Assembly (NCBI RefSeq): GCF_029076845.1
Contig: NZ_JARESE010000062.1
Coordinates: 124,001 to 188,000, forward strand
Origin: Novosphingobium album (ex Liu et al. 2023)
GTDB taxonomy: Bacteria > Pseudomonadota > Alphaproteobacteria > Sphingomonadales > Sphingomonadaceae
Direction of reading: 5' to 3'
DNA length: 64,000 nt
Shown here: positions 26,363-35,743 of the stretch, piece by piece
How the letters are laid out: every line of letters starts with the position of its first letter
Numbering within the stretch: the first letter of the stretch is position 1
Made by a program: the position numbers and the translations under genes
Notes under the pieces: model-generated
Seen by the model: the letters and a program-made list of their open reading frames with translations, nothing else
The model's database searches: none
What the model was told of the DNA's origin: nothing

Positions 26363-27381
26363 CCGCGCTGGCCGATCCCGTTGCTGCGCTCTGCGCGCGC
26401 AACTCCGCCGGCCCCGCGCCGCCCCGCGCGCCCGGATCGGTGCGCCGCACCTCGACGATCGACGTGGGCTGGCCCGACGGCCCCTGGGGCGACATGGCGT
26501 TCACCGCCCGCGCGCGGGACATCGTCACGCCGCTGGCCGGCGGCGCGCCGCAAGTGTGCGCCGAAGACGGGTTCGAAGCGACGATCGACCGGGATCGGAC
26601 CATCGTCGCGATCAGGACGTTCCCGCACCGCGCCGGTGAAGCCCGGCTTGCCGGCCATCGCGGCGGCGGCCACCTGCGCCGCGCATTGGAAGAGATCATG
26701 CCCGAGGAACGGCGCGAGGGCACGCCGCTCTACCTGATCCTTGACGATATCTCCGGCGCCAGCCTGGTTTCCGGCTGGGCCTGGTCGCAATGGACCAACG
26801 ACTGGCTCCATGCCCGCGACGGCAGCTTCGATGAAGCGCAGTTCGCGCGCGCCATGGCCGAACGGGTGGGCATCTGCGTCGGCTTCGCGCCGGGCGCTAC
26901 GGTACATCGGCTCGGCGCCGGGCGGCGCCCGTCCAGCGGCGCGCCGACCTGCGACTTGCGCGATCCGCATGACCCGCAAGGCTGGCACGCTTATGCCGAG
27001 CAGCAGGGCGTGGGCCTGCGCCGCGCGCGCCGGATCGACGTGACGCGCGGCGAGGCGATCGTGATCGACGCCGCCTTCCAGGACAGCGCCACTCGGCCCG
27101 ATGGCGGCCGCCAGGCGCTGCACGAATACCGCATCATGGCGCGCGTGACGCCCGATACGCTGGGCATCACCGCGATCGAAGCGGAGCCGCGCGTGCTGCC
27201 TTTTCCCGAATGCCCCGGCGCGAGCCGGACGCTGGATAGGCTGATCGGCGCGCCGCTGGGCGATCTGCGCGCGATCGTGCTGGAACGGTTGCGCGGAACC
27301 GCCGGCTGCACCCACCTGAACGACGCGCTGCGCGCGCTTGCCGAAGTGCCCCGGCTGGTCAGCCTGCTGGACCAGCCATGA
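26359..27381 (+). CDS. DUF2889-type protein, function unknown
   Basis: A 340-residue soluble protein. The C-terminal GCTHLNDALRAL motif, with Cys and His that could bind metal, and the preceding FPECPGASRTLDRLIG are typical of DUF2889 as I recall it. No enzymatic role is known to me. It is coupled by 4-bp overlaps to the MarR-like gene upstream and the LysR-like gene downstream. DUF2889 genes recur in catabolic clusters for aromatic or cyclic compounds, which suits this location. Confidence 0.65.
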   Translation: MTALADPVAALCARNSAGPAPPRAPGSVRRTSTIDVGWPDGPWGDMAFTARARDIVTPLAGGAPQVCAEDGFEATIDRDRTIVAIRTFPHRAGEARLAGHRGGGHLRRALEEIMPEERREGTPLYLILDDISGASLVSGWAWSQWTNDWLHARDGSFDEAQFARAMAERVGICVGFAPGATVHRLGAGRRPSSGAPTCDLRDPHDPQGWHAYAEQQGVGLRRARRIDVTRGEAIVIDAAFQDSATRPDGGRQALHEYRIMARVTPDTLGITAIEAEPRVLPFPECPGASRTLDRLIGAPLGDLRAIVLERLRGTAGCTHLNDALRALAEVPRLVSLLDQP

Positions 27382-28346
27382 AGATCACCCTGCGCCAGCT
27401 TGAGGTGTTCGATGCCGTCGCCACGCTGGGCAGCCTGGCCAGCGCGGCCGAGCGGCTGGGCATGAGCCAGAGCGCGGCCAGCAGCGCGATCGCCGACTTG
27501 CAGATCCTGCTCGGCCGTCCGCTCTTCGCCCATGCCAAGGGGCGGCCACTGCAGATCACCGATGAAGGCAAGCGGCTGAAAGCCGATGTCCGTTCGGTGC
27601 TGAGCAAGGTGCACGATATAGAGATCGATCAGGACGCGCCGCTTTGCGGCACGCTGGTGATCGGCGCGACCGCGATGATCGCCGAGCGCTTCCTGCCCGC
27701 GATCTGCGTCGAATTCCAGCGGCGGCATCCCGACGTGATGCTCAGGATCGAGGCCGCCGCCTCGATCGACCTGTTCGGCCGACTCTCGCGCTTCGAACTG
27801 GAGACCGCGCTGATAGAGAATTCGCCCGAGGTGGAAGGGTTCAAGCTGACGCATTGGCGCTCCGATGAACTGTGGCTGGTCGTCGGCCCCGGCCATCCGC
27901 TGGCGGGACGTTCGGGCCTGGCGCTGGCCGATCTGGCCGGCGCGCGCTGGTGCATGCGCGAATTGCGCTCCACCACCGCGTCGCGCCTGCGGTGGCTGCT
28001 GCACGAAAAGCTCGGCCAGGTTCCCGTGGCGATCGAGTCGACCAGCAACGAGACGCTGCGCCTGGCCGCGATCGGCGGCGCGGGCATCGCCTGCCTGTCG
28101 AAAGCGATCGTCGAGGAGGATGTCCGGGCCGGCCGGCTGATCCGCCTCAACCTGCGCGATTTCCGCTTCAGCCGCGCGCTCAGCCTGGCCCGGCCCAAGG
28201 ACATGTGGCGCAGCCGCGCCGCCGCCGCCTTCGAACGCTTCCTGCTGGAACACGGCGATCACGTCCGCACGGGTGGCGAAAGCCCCCTACCCTTCGGAAT
28301 TTTCGAAAGGGGGCTCCGTCAATTCGACAATTGTCCGGCAAGCTAG
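27378..28346 (+). CDS. LysR-type transcriptional regulator
   Basis: A 322-residue LysR-family protein. The N-terminal helix-turn-helix reads LRQLEVFDAVATLGSLASAA then MSQSAASSAIADLQ, and the effector-binding domain follows (GTLVIGATAMIAERFLPAI). It closes the regulator operon and precedes the amidohydrolase gene in the same orientation, so it probably controls part of the catabolic region. Its last codons lie over a strong hairpin at 28281-28315; the C-terminal tail after about residue 295 is less conserved looking. Confidence 0.9.
   Translation: MKITLRQLEVFDAVATLGSLASAAERLGMSQSAASSAIADLQILLGRPLFAHAKGRPLQITDEGKRLKADVRSVLSKVHDIEIDQDAPLCGTLVIGATAMIAERFLPAICVEFQRRHPDVMLRIEAAASIDLFGRLSRFELETALIENSPEVEGFKLTHWRSDELWLVVGPGHPLAGRSGLALADLAGARWCMRELRSTTASRLRWLLHEKLGQVPVAIESTSNETLRLAAIGGAGIACLSKAIVEEDVRAGRLIRLNLRDFRFSRALSLARPKDMWRSRAAAAFERFLLEHGDHVRTGGESPLPFGIFERGLRQFDNCPAS
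28281..28315 (+). terminator. Hairpin within the 3' end of the LysR gene
   Basis: Stem AGCCCCCT / AGGGGGCT with an inner TTCG/CGAA stem; it lies just inside the LysR coding end and has no T-run after it. It may attenuate read-through into the amidohydrolase gene. Confidence 0.4.
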
Positions 28347-28537
28347 GCTTGTCTAGGTAAATATCACATTGAGTTGGAAACCATATCGCCCGCCTGACAG
28401 GAACGGCAGCATGGAATTTAACTCGATTATAGTAAGGATTTCCTCGATCGTTGCCCGTTGCGCAATGATCGCAATAATAATTTTACGGGGAGAGGGACTG
28501 ATTCCCTCCAAACGAAGTCTATTTTCTGGAGCGAGTC

Positions 28538-29662
28538 ATGACCTTTGTTTTTAGTGCCGATGGTCACATCACCGAACCTTCGGATCTACTGACCGAGGGC
28601 CTGCCCCCTTCGCTGCGCCCGCACGGCATCCGCGCCGAAGTGCGCGACGGCTATATGTACATGCTGGCCGGCGAGAAGGTGACGAGCAAACGGCCGATCA
28701 ACAAGCCGCCGCTGATCATGGGCAAGGACGGCCAGGAATTCGGCCGCGCCAACCGCAAGGGCGCGCGCGAGATCCCCGGCCGGCTCGAGGATATGGAGAT
28801 GGAAGGCATCGATGCCGAGATCGTCTTCCCCTCGCTGGCGCTGACCGCGTTCCATATCCGCAACGAGGATGCCGAACTGGCGACGGCGCAAGTCTATAAC
28901 GACTGGCACCATGCGATGTTCGCACCCTACCAGTCGCAATTCGTGCGCTGCGGCGTGCTGCCGGTGCGCAACTTCGCCAACACCGTGGCCGAGATGAAGC
29001 GCCTGGCCGCGATGGGCTTTACCTCGGCGATGCTGCCCAGCCGGATCGAGGCGGTTTCCGGCCTGCCCTTCTACACCGAGCCCGCGTGGGATCCGGTGTT
29101 CGAGGCGGCGCAGGAACTCGGCATCGTCTTCGTCCTTCACACCGGCACCGGGCGGGAGGACGTGCGCAGCTTCCGGGGCCCCGGCGGCGCGGTGATCAAC
29201 TACACGATCCAGGCCTGCGACGCGCAGGAAACCGTGATGCAGCTGGTCGCCGGCGGCGTGCTGGACCGCTTTCCCCGATCGCAGGTGGCCTGCATCGAAT
29301 CGGGCGCGAGTTGGCTGGCCGCCCTCGCCGAGCGGATGGACGAGGTCTATCACGCGCATGACGTGTTCGTGCGGCCCAAGCTTTCGCGGATGCCCAGCCG
29401 GATCATCTCCGAACAGGTCTCGGCCTCGTTCCAGTATGACCGGGCCTGCGTCATGTCGCGCTCCGTCACCGGGGTGAAGCCACTGCTCTGGGGTTCGGAC
29501 TATCCGCATCACGAGGGCACTTTCCCCGAATCCCGCGAAGTGGTCGCGCGGCTGTTCGACGGTATCGAGATCAGCGAGCAGGACAAGGCCGACATCCTGG
29601 GCCTCAACGCGGCGCGGCTGTTCCGCCTGCCACGCCCGGAACTGGCGCTGCAACCGGCCTGA
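28538..29662 (+). CDS. Amidohydrolase family 2 (ACMSD-like) protein
   Basis: A 374-residue TIM-barrel metal enzyme. ADGHITEP near the start gives a D-x-H motif, FVLHTGTG the central His, and LWGSDYPHHEGTFP the conserved metal/catalytic Asp region; these are hallmarks of the ACMSD/amidohydrolase-2 family, which perform non-oxidative decarboxylations or hydrolyses. In catabolic clusters of this kind the homologues often act on CoA- or ring-derived intermediates. The 191-bp spacer before it is AT-rich and likely holds its promoter. A GGAGCG ribosome site precedes the ATG at 28538. Confidence 0.85.
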   Translation: MTFVFSADGHITEPSDLLTEGLPPSLRPHGIRAEVRDGYMYMLAGEKVTSKRPINKPPLIMGKDGQEFGRANRKGAREIPGRLEDMEMEGIDAEIVFPSLALTAFHIRNEDAELATAQVYNDWHHAMFAPYQSQFVRCGVLPVRNFANTVAEMKRLAAMGFTSAMLPSRIEAVSGLPFYTEPAWDPVFEAAQELGIVFVLHTGTGREDVRSFRGPGGAVINYTIQACDAQETVMQLVAGGVLDRFPRSQVACIESGASWLAALAERMDEVYHAHDVFVRPKLSRMPSRIISEQVSASFQYDRACVMSRSVTGVKPLLWGSDYPHHEGTFPESREVVARLFDGIEISEQDKADILGLNAARLFRLPRPELALQPA

Positions 29663-29805
29663 GGCCGTCCGTTCGCGGCGGCGGAAACCCCCGCGAACCC
29701 TGCCCTGCTCCACGGCGCGCGGCCGGCCCCTGCGCCGCGCCCGTGACGATAAGGCCATGCGCCGGCCCATCGGCCGGCACCAGAAACCAAAACGGGAGAG
29801 AAGCT

Positions 29806-31503
29806 TTGGGGGAAGTTGAAGGCTTGGTCAGGTCCGGCTGCGAACTGCTGGTGCAGCCGCTCGATATCGAAGCCGGGCGCAAGGCGCTGGCGGCGGCGAA
29901 ATCGCGCACCATGTGGCAGATGCTGAGCGATACCGCGCGCCGCTATCCCGATAATCTGGCGCTGGTCGGCGGCGACGATGCCGGCCAGATCTCGCGGATC
30001 ACTTACGCCGAACTGGTCCGCCGCGCCACCGGGCTTTCCGCCGGCCTTGCCCGGATCGGCGTGCGGCGGGGCGATCGGGTGGTGCTGTGGATGACCAACA
30101 GCATCGAATGGGCGATCTCCGCCTTCGCGGTGATGCGGCTTGGCGCCGCACTCGTGCCGGTCAACACTTTCCTCAAGCCCGAGGAGGTCAAATACTTCGT
30201 CACCCAGTCGGGCGCGCGCCACCTCATCATGGTGGACCGCTTCCGCAAGCTCGACATGCCCGACATCCTCGGCCAGTTCTGCCCTTCGGCCCGCACCGAG
30301 CAAGGGCCGGGTTTCCTGGCCGATGCCGCGGTGCCGGACTTGCGCAACCTCGTGCTGTTCAGCCGCAGCGGCGGCAAGCTGGCCTGCTCTTACGACTTCA
30401 CCGCGCTGGAAAACACCACATCGCCCGAGGCGCTGGCGCTGGCCGAGCGGATGGAACGCACGGTCGTCCCCACCGATCTGGCGATGATCAAGTACACTTC
30501 GGGCAGCACGGCCTTTCCCAAGGGCGTGATGATGGAACACGGCGGCATCGTCGCCAACGGCGCGCTGCATTCCAAGCGGATGACCGCGACCGACCAGGAC
30601 GTCTACTTCAGCTCGATGCCCTTCTTCCATGCTGGCGGCAGCATCTACGGCATGATGTCGATGTTCGTGAACGGCGGCACGCTGGTCTTCACCGAGGCGT
30701 TCAATGCCGATCTGGCGGTGGACCTGATGCTTTCCGAGAAGGCGACCTTCTTCGTCACGCTGCTGGGCGAGGAGATCGTGCAGGCCGCGCTCAGGCGAGG
30801 AGTCACATTCCCCTCGGTGCGCGTGGCCGGCCTGCAGGACGACAACTTCCGCAAGGTCATGCCCAACGTGACGGCAAGCTTCGCCGCCTTCGGCCTGACC
30901 GAGACCTACGCGCCTTGCGCGCTGGCGGGCTACAAGGCGGGCGGCAACGCGCGTTCGGGCCTGATGCTGGACGGTAACGAAGGACGCATCGTCGATCCGG
31001 TGACTGGCCGCGAGCAGCCCCCCGGCGTGCCCGGCGAATTGCTGGTGCGGGGCAACATCGCGCGCGGATACTGGAACAAGCCCGACGAGACCGCCGAAGC
31101 CTTCGACAAGGATGGCTGGTTCCGGTCCGAGGATCTCGTGTCGATCGACGAGGAAGGCTTCCTCACCTGGCATGGCCGGCTGAAGCTGATGCTCAAGGTG
31201 GGCGGCGAAAACGTCTCGCTGGAGGAAGTGCAGCGCGTCGTCGAAAGCCATGAAGGCGTGCTCCAGTGCGGCGCGGTGGGCGTGCGCGATGCCCGCAAGG
31301 CCGAAGCGGTGGCCGCCTACGTGGTCCGCGCGCAAGGCCACGACTTCACCGTCGAGGAACTGCGCGCCTGGCTCGACACCCGGCTCGCGCGCTTCAAGAT
31401 GCCGCGCGAGATCGTCTTCATCGACGAGCTGCCCCGGCTGGGCAACGGCAAGATCAACCGCATCGAGCTGAACCAGCGCGCGCAGGCGGAGTTCCCGCTG
31501 TGA
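29806..31503 (+). CDS. Acyl-CoA synthetase (AMP-forming)
   Basis: A 565-residue ANL enzyme converting a carboxylic acid, ATP and CoA to the acyl-CoA. The P-loop-like motif is IKYTSGSTAFPKGVMME, then GLTETYAPC, WFRSEDLVSID and the C-terminal lysine region LGNGKINRIE. No ATG is well placed: the TTG at 29806 has GGGAGAG eight bases before it and gives a normal N-terminus, so I chose it; an ATG at 29743 lacks a ribosome site and would add 21 unlikely residues. The gene overlaps the DUF35 gene by 4 bp. Confidence 0.86.
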   Translation: MGEVEGLVRSGCELLVQPLDIEAGRKALAAAKSRTMWQMLSDTARRYPDNLALVGGDDAGQISRITYAELVRRATGLSAGLARIGVRRGDRVVLWMTNSIEWAISAFAVMRLGAALVPVNTFLKPEEVKYFVTQSGARHLIMVDRFRKLDMPDILGQFCPSARTEQGPGFLADAAVPDLRNLVLFSRSGGKLACSYDFTALENTTSPEALALAERMERTVVPTDLAMIKYTSGSTAFPKGVMMEHGGIVANGALHSKRMTATDQDVYFSSMPFFHAGGSIYGMMSMFVNGGTLVFTEAFNADLAVDLMLSEKATFFVTLLGEEIVQAALRRGVTFPSVRVAGLQDDNFRKVMPNVTASFAAFGLTETYAPCALAGYKAGGNARSGLMLDGNEGRIVDPVTGREQPPGVPGELLVRGNIARGYWNKPDETAEAFDKDGWFRSEDLVSIDEEGFLTWHGRLKLMLKVGGENVSLEEVQRVVESHEGVLQCGAVGVRDARKAEAVAAYVVRAQGHDFTVEELRAWLDTRLARFKMPREIVFIDELPRLGNGKINRIELNQRAQAEFPL

Positions 31504-31946
31504 GGCCGGTGGCGGCGCTGAACGATCACGAGGTTTTCGACCGCTATCCCGACGAGCTGATCGATCATGACAACATCGATCATTACCGGGCGATGGCCGA
31601 GCGCCGGCTGGTGATCCGCCATTGCCAGGATTGCGGCTACTGGATCTATCCGCACCGCCCGATCTGCCCCGAATGTCTTTCGGAGAACCTGCGCTTCGAA
31701 GAAGTGAGCGGGCGCGGCACGATCTTCATGGAAACGCGGCTCCACCAGCTGCGCGATCCCGATGCCAGCATCGTCGAGCCGATCGTCGCGGCGGCGGTCG
31801 AGCTGGAGGAACGCACGGGGCTGCGCTATCTCTCGCGGATCGTGAATTGCCGGATCGAGGACATCGTCCTCGACATGCCGGTCTCGCTCACCTGGATCGA
31901 GGAGGACGGGTGCATCTGGCCCGCCTTCGAGCCGGCGGCCGGCTGA
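31500..31946 (+). CDS. Zn-ribbon/OB-fold (DUF35) protein, pair 1
   Basis: A 148-residue protein with a rubredoxin-like zinc ribbon (C42-x2-C45 and C56-x2-C59) followed by an OB fold. DUF35 proteins bind thiolase-like partners; in steroid side-chain degradation the ChsH2 DUF35 part pairs with the aldolase Ltp2. The partner here is the thiolase-like gene 10 bp downstream. The start GTG at 31500 overlaps the synthetase stop (GTGA). Confidence 0.85.
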   Translation: MRPVAALNDHEVFDRYPDELIDHDNIDHYRAMAERRLVIRHCQDCGYWIYPHRPICPECLSENLRFEEVSGRGTIFMETRLHQLRDPDASIVEPIVAAAVELEERTGLRYLSRIVNCRIEDIVLDMPVSLTWIEEDGCIWPAFEPAAG

Positions 31947-31956
31947 GCGGACGGCA

Positions 31957-33168
31957 ATGGCCCGCAACCCCCTGAAGGACCAGGTGGCAGTCGTCGGGGT
32001 CGGCTCGACGGCTTATGGCCGCGACCAGCAGCGATCGCTGCTCTCGCTCGGCGTCGAGGCCGCGCTCAAGGCCATGGCCGACGCCGGCATCGACCGCCGC
32101 GGGATCGACGGCATCTGCGGCAGCGGCATGAGCCCGCTCGCGGTCGGAAATGCCGGCTTCCTCAGCGTGCAAGGCGCGCTGGGCATCGAGAAAGTGACAT
32201 GGGGCAAGAACGGCTGGCTGGGATCGGCTTTCGTCTTCGCGGTCGAGGCGGTGTTCTCGGGCCTGTGCGACACCTGCCTTGTCGTCCAGTCCTACCGGCG
32301 CGAGGTCAACATGTCGCGTTCGGCGGCGCGCGACCCGTTCCGCCTGCGCGCTTCGCGGTTCGGCGAGACCGGCGGCATGGGCGGGCGCGACTTCGCCCGC
32401 CGCTGGCTGCATTCGGGCGAGCCCTACGCGGCCTGGATGAAGCGCTACATGCACGATTACGGCGTCGGCAAGGACGCCTTCGGGCTGATGGCAGTGAACA
32501 ACCGCTCGCACGGCGCGCGCAATCCCGATGCGGTGATCCAGCGCGCGATCACGCTCGACGACTATCACGCCTCGCGGATGGTGTGGGAGCCGATGCAGAT
32601 GCTCGACATGGATATCCCGGTCGACGGCGCGGAGGCTTTCGTCATCACCACCGCCGAGCGCGCGCGCGACTTGCGGCAAAAGCCGGTCACGGTCCACGCC
32701 ATGTCGCTGGGCGGCACGCGGGTGGGCGAATTCTACGAGAACACCCTGCCCTGGACGGAAAACGCCTTCTGGGTGGCGATGGAAGGCCTGTGGGCGCGCA
32801 GCGACCTGACCAGAACCGATGTCGACCTGTTCTACCCTTACGACGGCTACACGATCGACGCGGTCGCGGTCGTCGAGGCGGCGGGCTTCTGCAAGCCCGG
32901 CGAGGCCGGCGATTACTTCCGCGATTGCTGGGACCGGCGCGAGAACATCCTGCGGCTGAACGGCGGGCGCACGCTGGTCACGACGGGCGGCGGCGGCCTG
33001 GCGCACGGTCGATCAGGCGGCTCCAACCTCTATGCCGAAGCCGTCCGCCAGCTTCGCGGCAGCCAGGGCGAGCGCCAGGCCCGCCATGCCGACAGCGCGC
33101 TGATCACCATCGGCAGCATGTACCACGATCCCTCAGCAGTGCTGCTGCGCGCCGGAGAAAGACGGTAA
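31957..33168 (+). CDS. Thiolase-like protein (SCP2/Ltp2 type), pair 1
   Basis: A 403-residue thiolase-fold protein. The start DQVAVVGVGSTAYGR and the C-terminal TGGGGLAHGRSGG fit lipid-transfer-type thiolases. Where thiolases have the nucleophilic Cys the sequence reads WGKNGWLGSA, so that residue is missing. FYPYDGYT resembles the Tyr-containing motif used by the Ltp2 aldolase. Function as a retro-aldolase releasing a short acyl-CoA is therefore more likely than thiolysis. It follows its probable DUF35 partner. Confidence 0.8.
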   Translation: MARNPLKDQVAVVGVGSTAYGRDQQRSLLSLGVEAALKAMADAGIDRRGIDGICGSGMSPLAVGNAGFLSVQGALGIEKVTWGKNGWLGSAFVFAVEAVFSGLCDTCLVVQSYRREVNMSRSAARDPFRLRASRFGETGGMGGRDFARRWLHSGEPYAAWMKRYMHDYGVGKDAFGLMAVNNRSHGARNPDAVIQRAITLDDYHASRMVWEPMQMLDMDIPVDGAEAFVITTAERARDLRQKPVTVHAMSLGGTRVGEFYENTLPWTENAFWVAMEGLWARSDLTRTDVDLFYPYDGYTIDAVAVVEAAGFCKPGEAGDYFRDCWDRRENILRLNGGRTLVTTGGGGLAHGRSGGSNLYAEAVRQLRGSQGERQARHADSALITIGSMYHDPSAVLLRAGERR

Positions 33169-33226
33169 ATATCTGATTTAAAATAAATTCAATCGCCAAA
33201 AACCAAACAAGAACCGGGGAGAAGAC

Positions 33227-35671
33227 ATGAAGACAAGATACGCACTGCTGGCGACGGCGGCCATGGGCCTGCTGCTGGAAACCACGCCGGCGCTGGCGCA
33301 GGAAGCGGCATCCACGCAAGCTTACGTCGATCAGGGCGACATCGTCGTCAGCGCGCGCAAGCGCCAGGAATCGATCATGAACGTGCCGGTGGTGACCAAC
33401 ACGCTCGACCAGAGGCAGCTTGAGAAATTCCAGACCGACGACATCAGCAAGGTCGCCGAGCAAGTGCCGGGCCTGGTCGTGGGCGAAGGTGCCGCCGCCG
33501 CTTACGGCGCCCAGATTTCGCTGCGCGGCGTCGGCACTTCGGTGCTGAACGGCACGGTCGACCAGTCGGTCTCGCTCAATGTCGACAGCCAGCAGTTCAC
33601 CCAGGGCCTCGCCTATACCGCGGCGATGTTCGATATCGGCCAGATCACCGTGCTCAAGGGCCCGCAGGCGCTGTTCTTCGGCAAGGCCAGTCCGGGCGGC
33701 GTGATCGCCATCCAGACCGCCGATCCCACGCCCGATTTCGAAGCGCGCGTGCGGGCCGGCTATGAATTCGTCGCCGATGCCAAGCAGGGCGAGGTGATCG
33801 TCTCGGGGCCGCTCAGCGATACGCTGGGCTTACGCCTGGCCGGGCGCTACACCCGCACCCTGGGCTATTTCCGCAACCGCGCCGAGCCCATTCCCGGCCT
33901 TGGCGGTATTATGCCCAAGCCGCGGCGCGGCACCAATTCCAGCGAAGGCATCGTGCGCGGCACGGCGCTGTGGCAGCCAACCGATCGCTTCACCGCGCGG
34001 CTGAAAGTCACCTACACGCAGAACAATGTCGACGGGAAATCGGGCCAGTTCACTTCCTGCCCCGACGGGATCACCGGGCCCGGCGGCGTGCCCTTCATCG
34101 GCAACCCGGATTGCAAGCTCGATCGCAACTTCGGCAGCGTCGACCTCGATCCGGCATCGTTCAACGGCATCAAGCGCGGCGGCCACCAGTTTTCCGATAT
34201 AGAGCAGACTTTCGGCGTCCTGGAATTGAACTACGATTTCACCGACGCACTCAAGCTGACCAGCGTTACCGGCTATTACGACGTGAACGAGCAGGATCAG
34301 TTCAACGCCTCATCCAGCAATGGCGCGGGTCCGCCTTTTTCCAGCTACACCCATTACAACCGCAACGACTTCACACAGGAACTGCGGCTGACATCCGATT
34401 TCCGGGACAGCCCGGTCAACTTCACGCTGGGTGCGTTCTATCAGAAGGTGAAGCAGCACAAGCTTGGCATCGCGCTGGGCAATGCCGCGCTGCGTCTGCC
34501 GGCCTATTTCTCGAACGGGACCCATTCCAACCCCGAGGAGTCCGAATCGCTGTTCGGGCAAGTGCTGTGGAAAGTCACCCCCACGCTGGAAATCGCCGGC
34601 GGCGCGCGCTGGACGCATGAGGACCGGCGGCATGTCTACATCAACCTGCTGACGTCGCCCGATCCGGTGGCGCTCGCGGTGCCGCAGCTCAAGTCCAACC
34701 GGGTCTCGCCCGAGCTGACCGTCACCTTCACCCCGACCGAGGATCTGACGATCTTCGGCGCCTTGAAGAAGGGGTACAAGTCCGGCTCGTTCAATTCATC
34801 CGGCTCGTTCCGTCCGGGCGACGATTCCTCGTTCCACGACGAGAAGGTCAAGGGCGGGGAAATGGGCCTGAAGGCGCGCTTCCTCGATCGGGCGCTGTCG
34901 TTCAACCTGTCGGGCTACTACTACGAATATGGCGACCTGCAGGTCGGCGCGAATTCGCAGCAGGACACTGGCCTGATCGTGGTGCGCACGCTGAACGCGG
35001 CTTCGGCCAAGATCTACGGCGTTGAGATGGACAGCAGCTATCGCCCGCCCAGCATCGAGGGGCTGACCGTGCGCATGGCGGCAAGCTGGAACCACGCCCG
35101 CTACGGCAAGTTCACCAATGCCCCGTGCTGGGGCGGCCAGACCGCTGCCCAGGGCTGCAACCAGCTCTTCGCCCGCAACGCCAACCAGACGCCGCCCGGG
35201 CCGGCGGGGGCCGTGCAGGTGAACGGCGTCTATGGCTTCTACACCTCGCAGGATCTTTCCGGCCGAGAACTGCTGCGCTCGCCCGATTTCACCGCGACGG
35301 CGGGCTTCGATTACGAACAGCCGATCGGCGGCGGCATGAAGCTGCTGTTCGCCTCGCAGATGCGGTATTCGTCCAAGTATTTCGCGGACATCCTGCTGCG
35401 CGACAACGAATTGCAGCCCGCTTACGCGAAGGTCAACGCCAACGTCACGCTCTACGGCCCGGACGAGCGCTGGGAGCTTTCGCTGATCGCCAACAACCTG
35501 ACCGACCATCTCATCAGGAATCGCTGCTCATCCTCGAACGCGGCCAACGGGCTGGTGCTGGGCGGCATCATCACCGGCGGCATCGCGCGCGGTGCGGCCG
35601 GCGTGGACGAGGTCATCTGCACGGTCGATCCGGGCCGCGAGGTCTGGGTGCGCGCGGCGTTCCGGTTCTAG
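33227..35671 (+). CDS. TonB-dependent outer-membrane receptor (catabolic island)
   Basis: An 814-residue receptor. A signal peptide ends near PALAQ (residue 25), the plug domain starts with DIVVSARKRQESIMNVPV, and the barrel ends in WVRAAFRF with a terminal Phe. It probably imports the growth substrate of the surrounding catabolic island into the periplasm. The ribosome site GGGGAGAAG is close to the ATG at 33227; the 58 bp before it are AT-rich and may carry a promoter. It is unlike the second receptor at 60091 in detail, so the two should carry different substrates. Confidence 0.93.
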   Translation: MKTRYALLATAAMGLLLETTPALAQEAASTQAYVDQGDIVVSARKRQESIMNVPVVTNTLDQRQLEKFQTDDISKVAEQVPGLVVGEGAAAAYGAQISLRGVGTSVLNGTVDQSVSLNVDSQQFTQGLAYTAAMFDIGQITVLKGPQALFFGKASPGGVIAIQTADPTPDFEARVRAGYEFVADAKQGEVIVSGPLSDTLGLRLAGRYTRTLGYFRNRAEPIPGLGGIMPKPRRGTNSSEGIVRGTALWQPTDRFTARLKVTYTQNNVDGKSGQFTSCPDGITGPGGVPFIGNPDCKLDRNFGSVDLDPASFNGIKRGGHQFSDIEQTFGVLELNYDFTDALKLTSVTGYYDVNEQDQFNASSSNGAGPPFSSYTHYNRNDFTQELRLTSDFRDSPVNFTLGAFYQKVKQHKLGIALGNAALRLPAYFSNGTHSNPEESESLFGQVLWKVTPTLEIAGGARWTHEDRRHVYINLLTSPDPVALAVPQLKSNRVSPELTVTFTPTEDLTIFGALKKGYKSGSFNSSGSFRPGDDSSFHDEKVKGGEMGLKARFLDRALSFNLSGYYYEYGDLQVGANSQQDTGLIVVRTLNAASAKIYGVEMDSSYRPPSIEGLTVRMAASWNHARYGKFTNAPCWGGQTAAQGCNQLFARNANQTPPGPAGAVQVNGVYGFYTSQDLSGRELLRSPDFTATAGFDYEQPIGGGMKLLFASQMRYSSKYFADILLRDNELQPAYAKVNANVTLYGPDERWELSLIANNLTDHLIRNRCSSSNAANGLVLGGIITGGIARGAAGVDEVICTVDPGREVWVRAAFRF

Positions 35672-35743
35672 CCGAACCGCCGGGGCCATGCCGACATGCG
35701 ACATGGCCCCGGCAGCAAGAACGCCGAACGGAAGGAAACCGGC

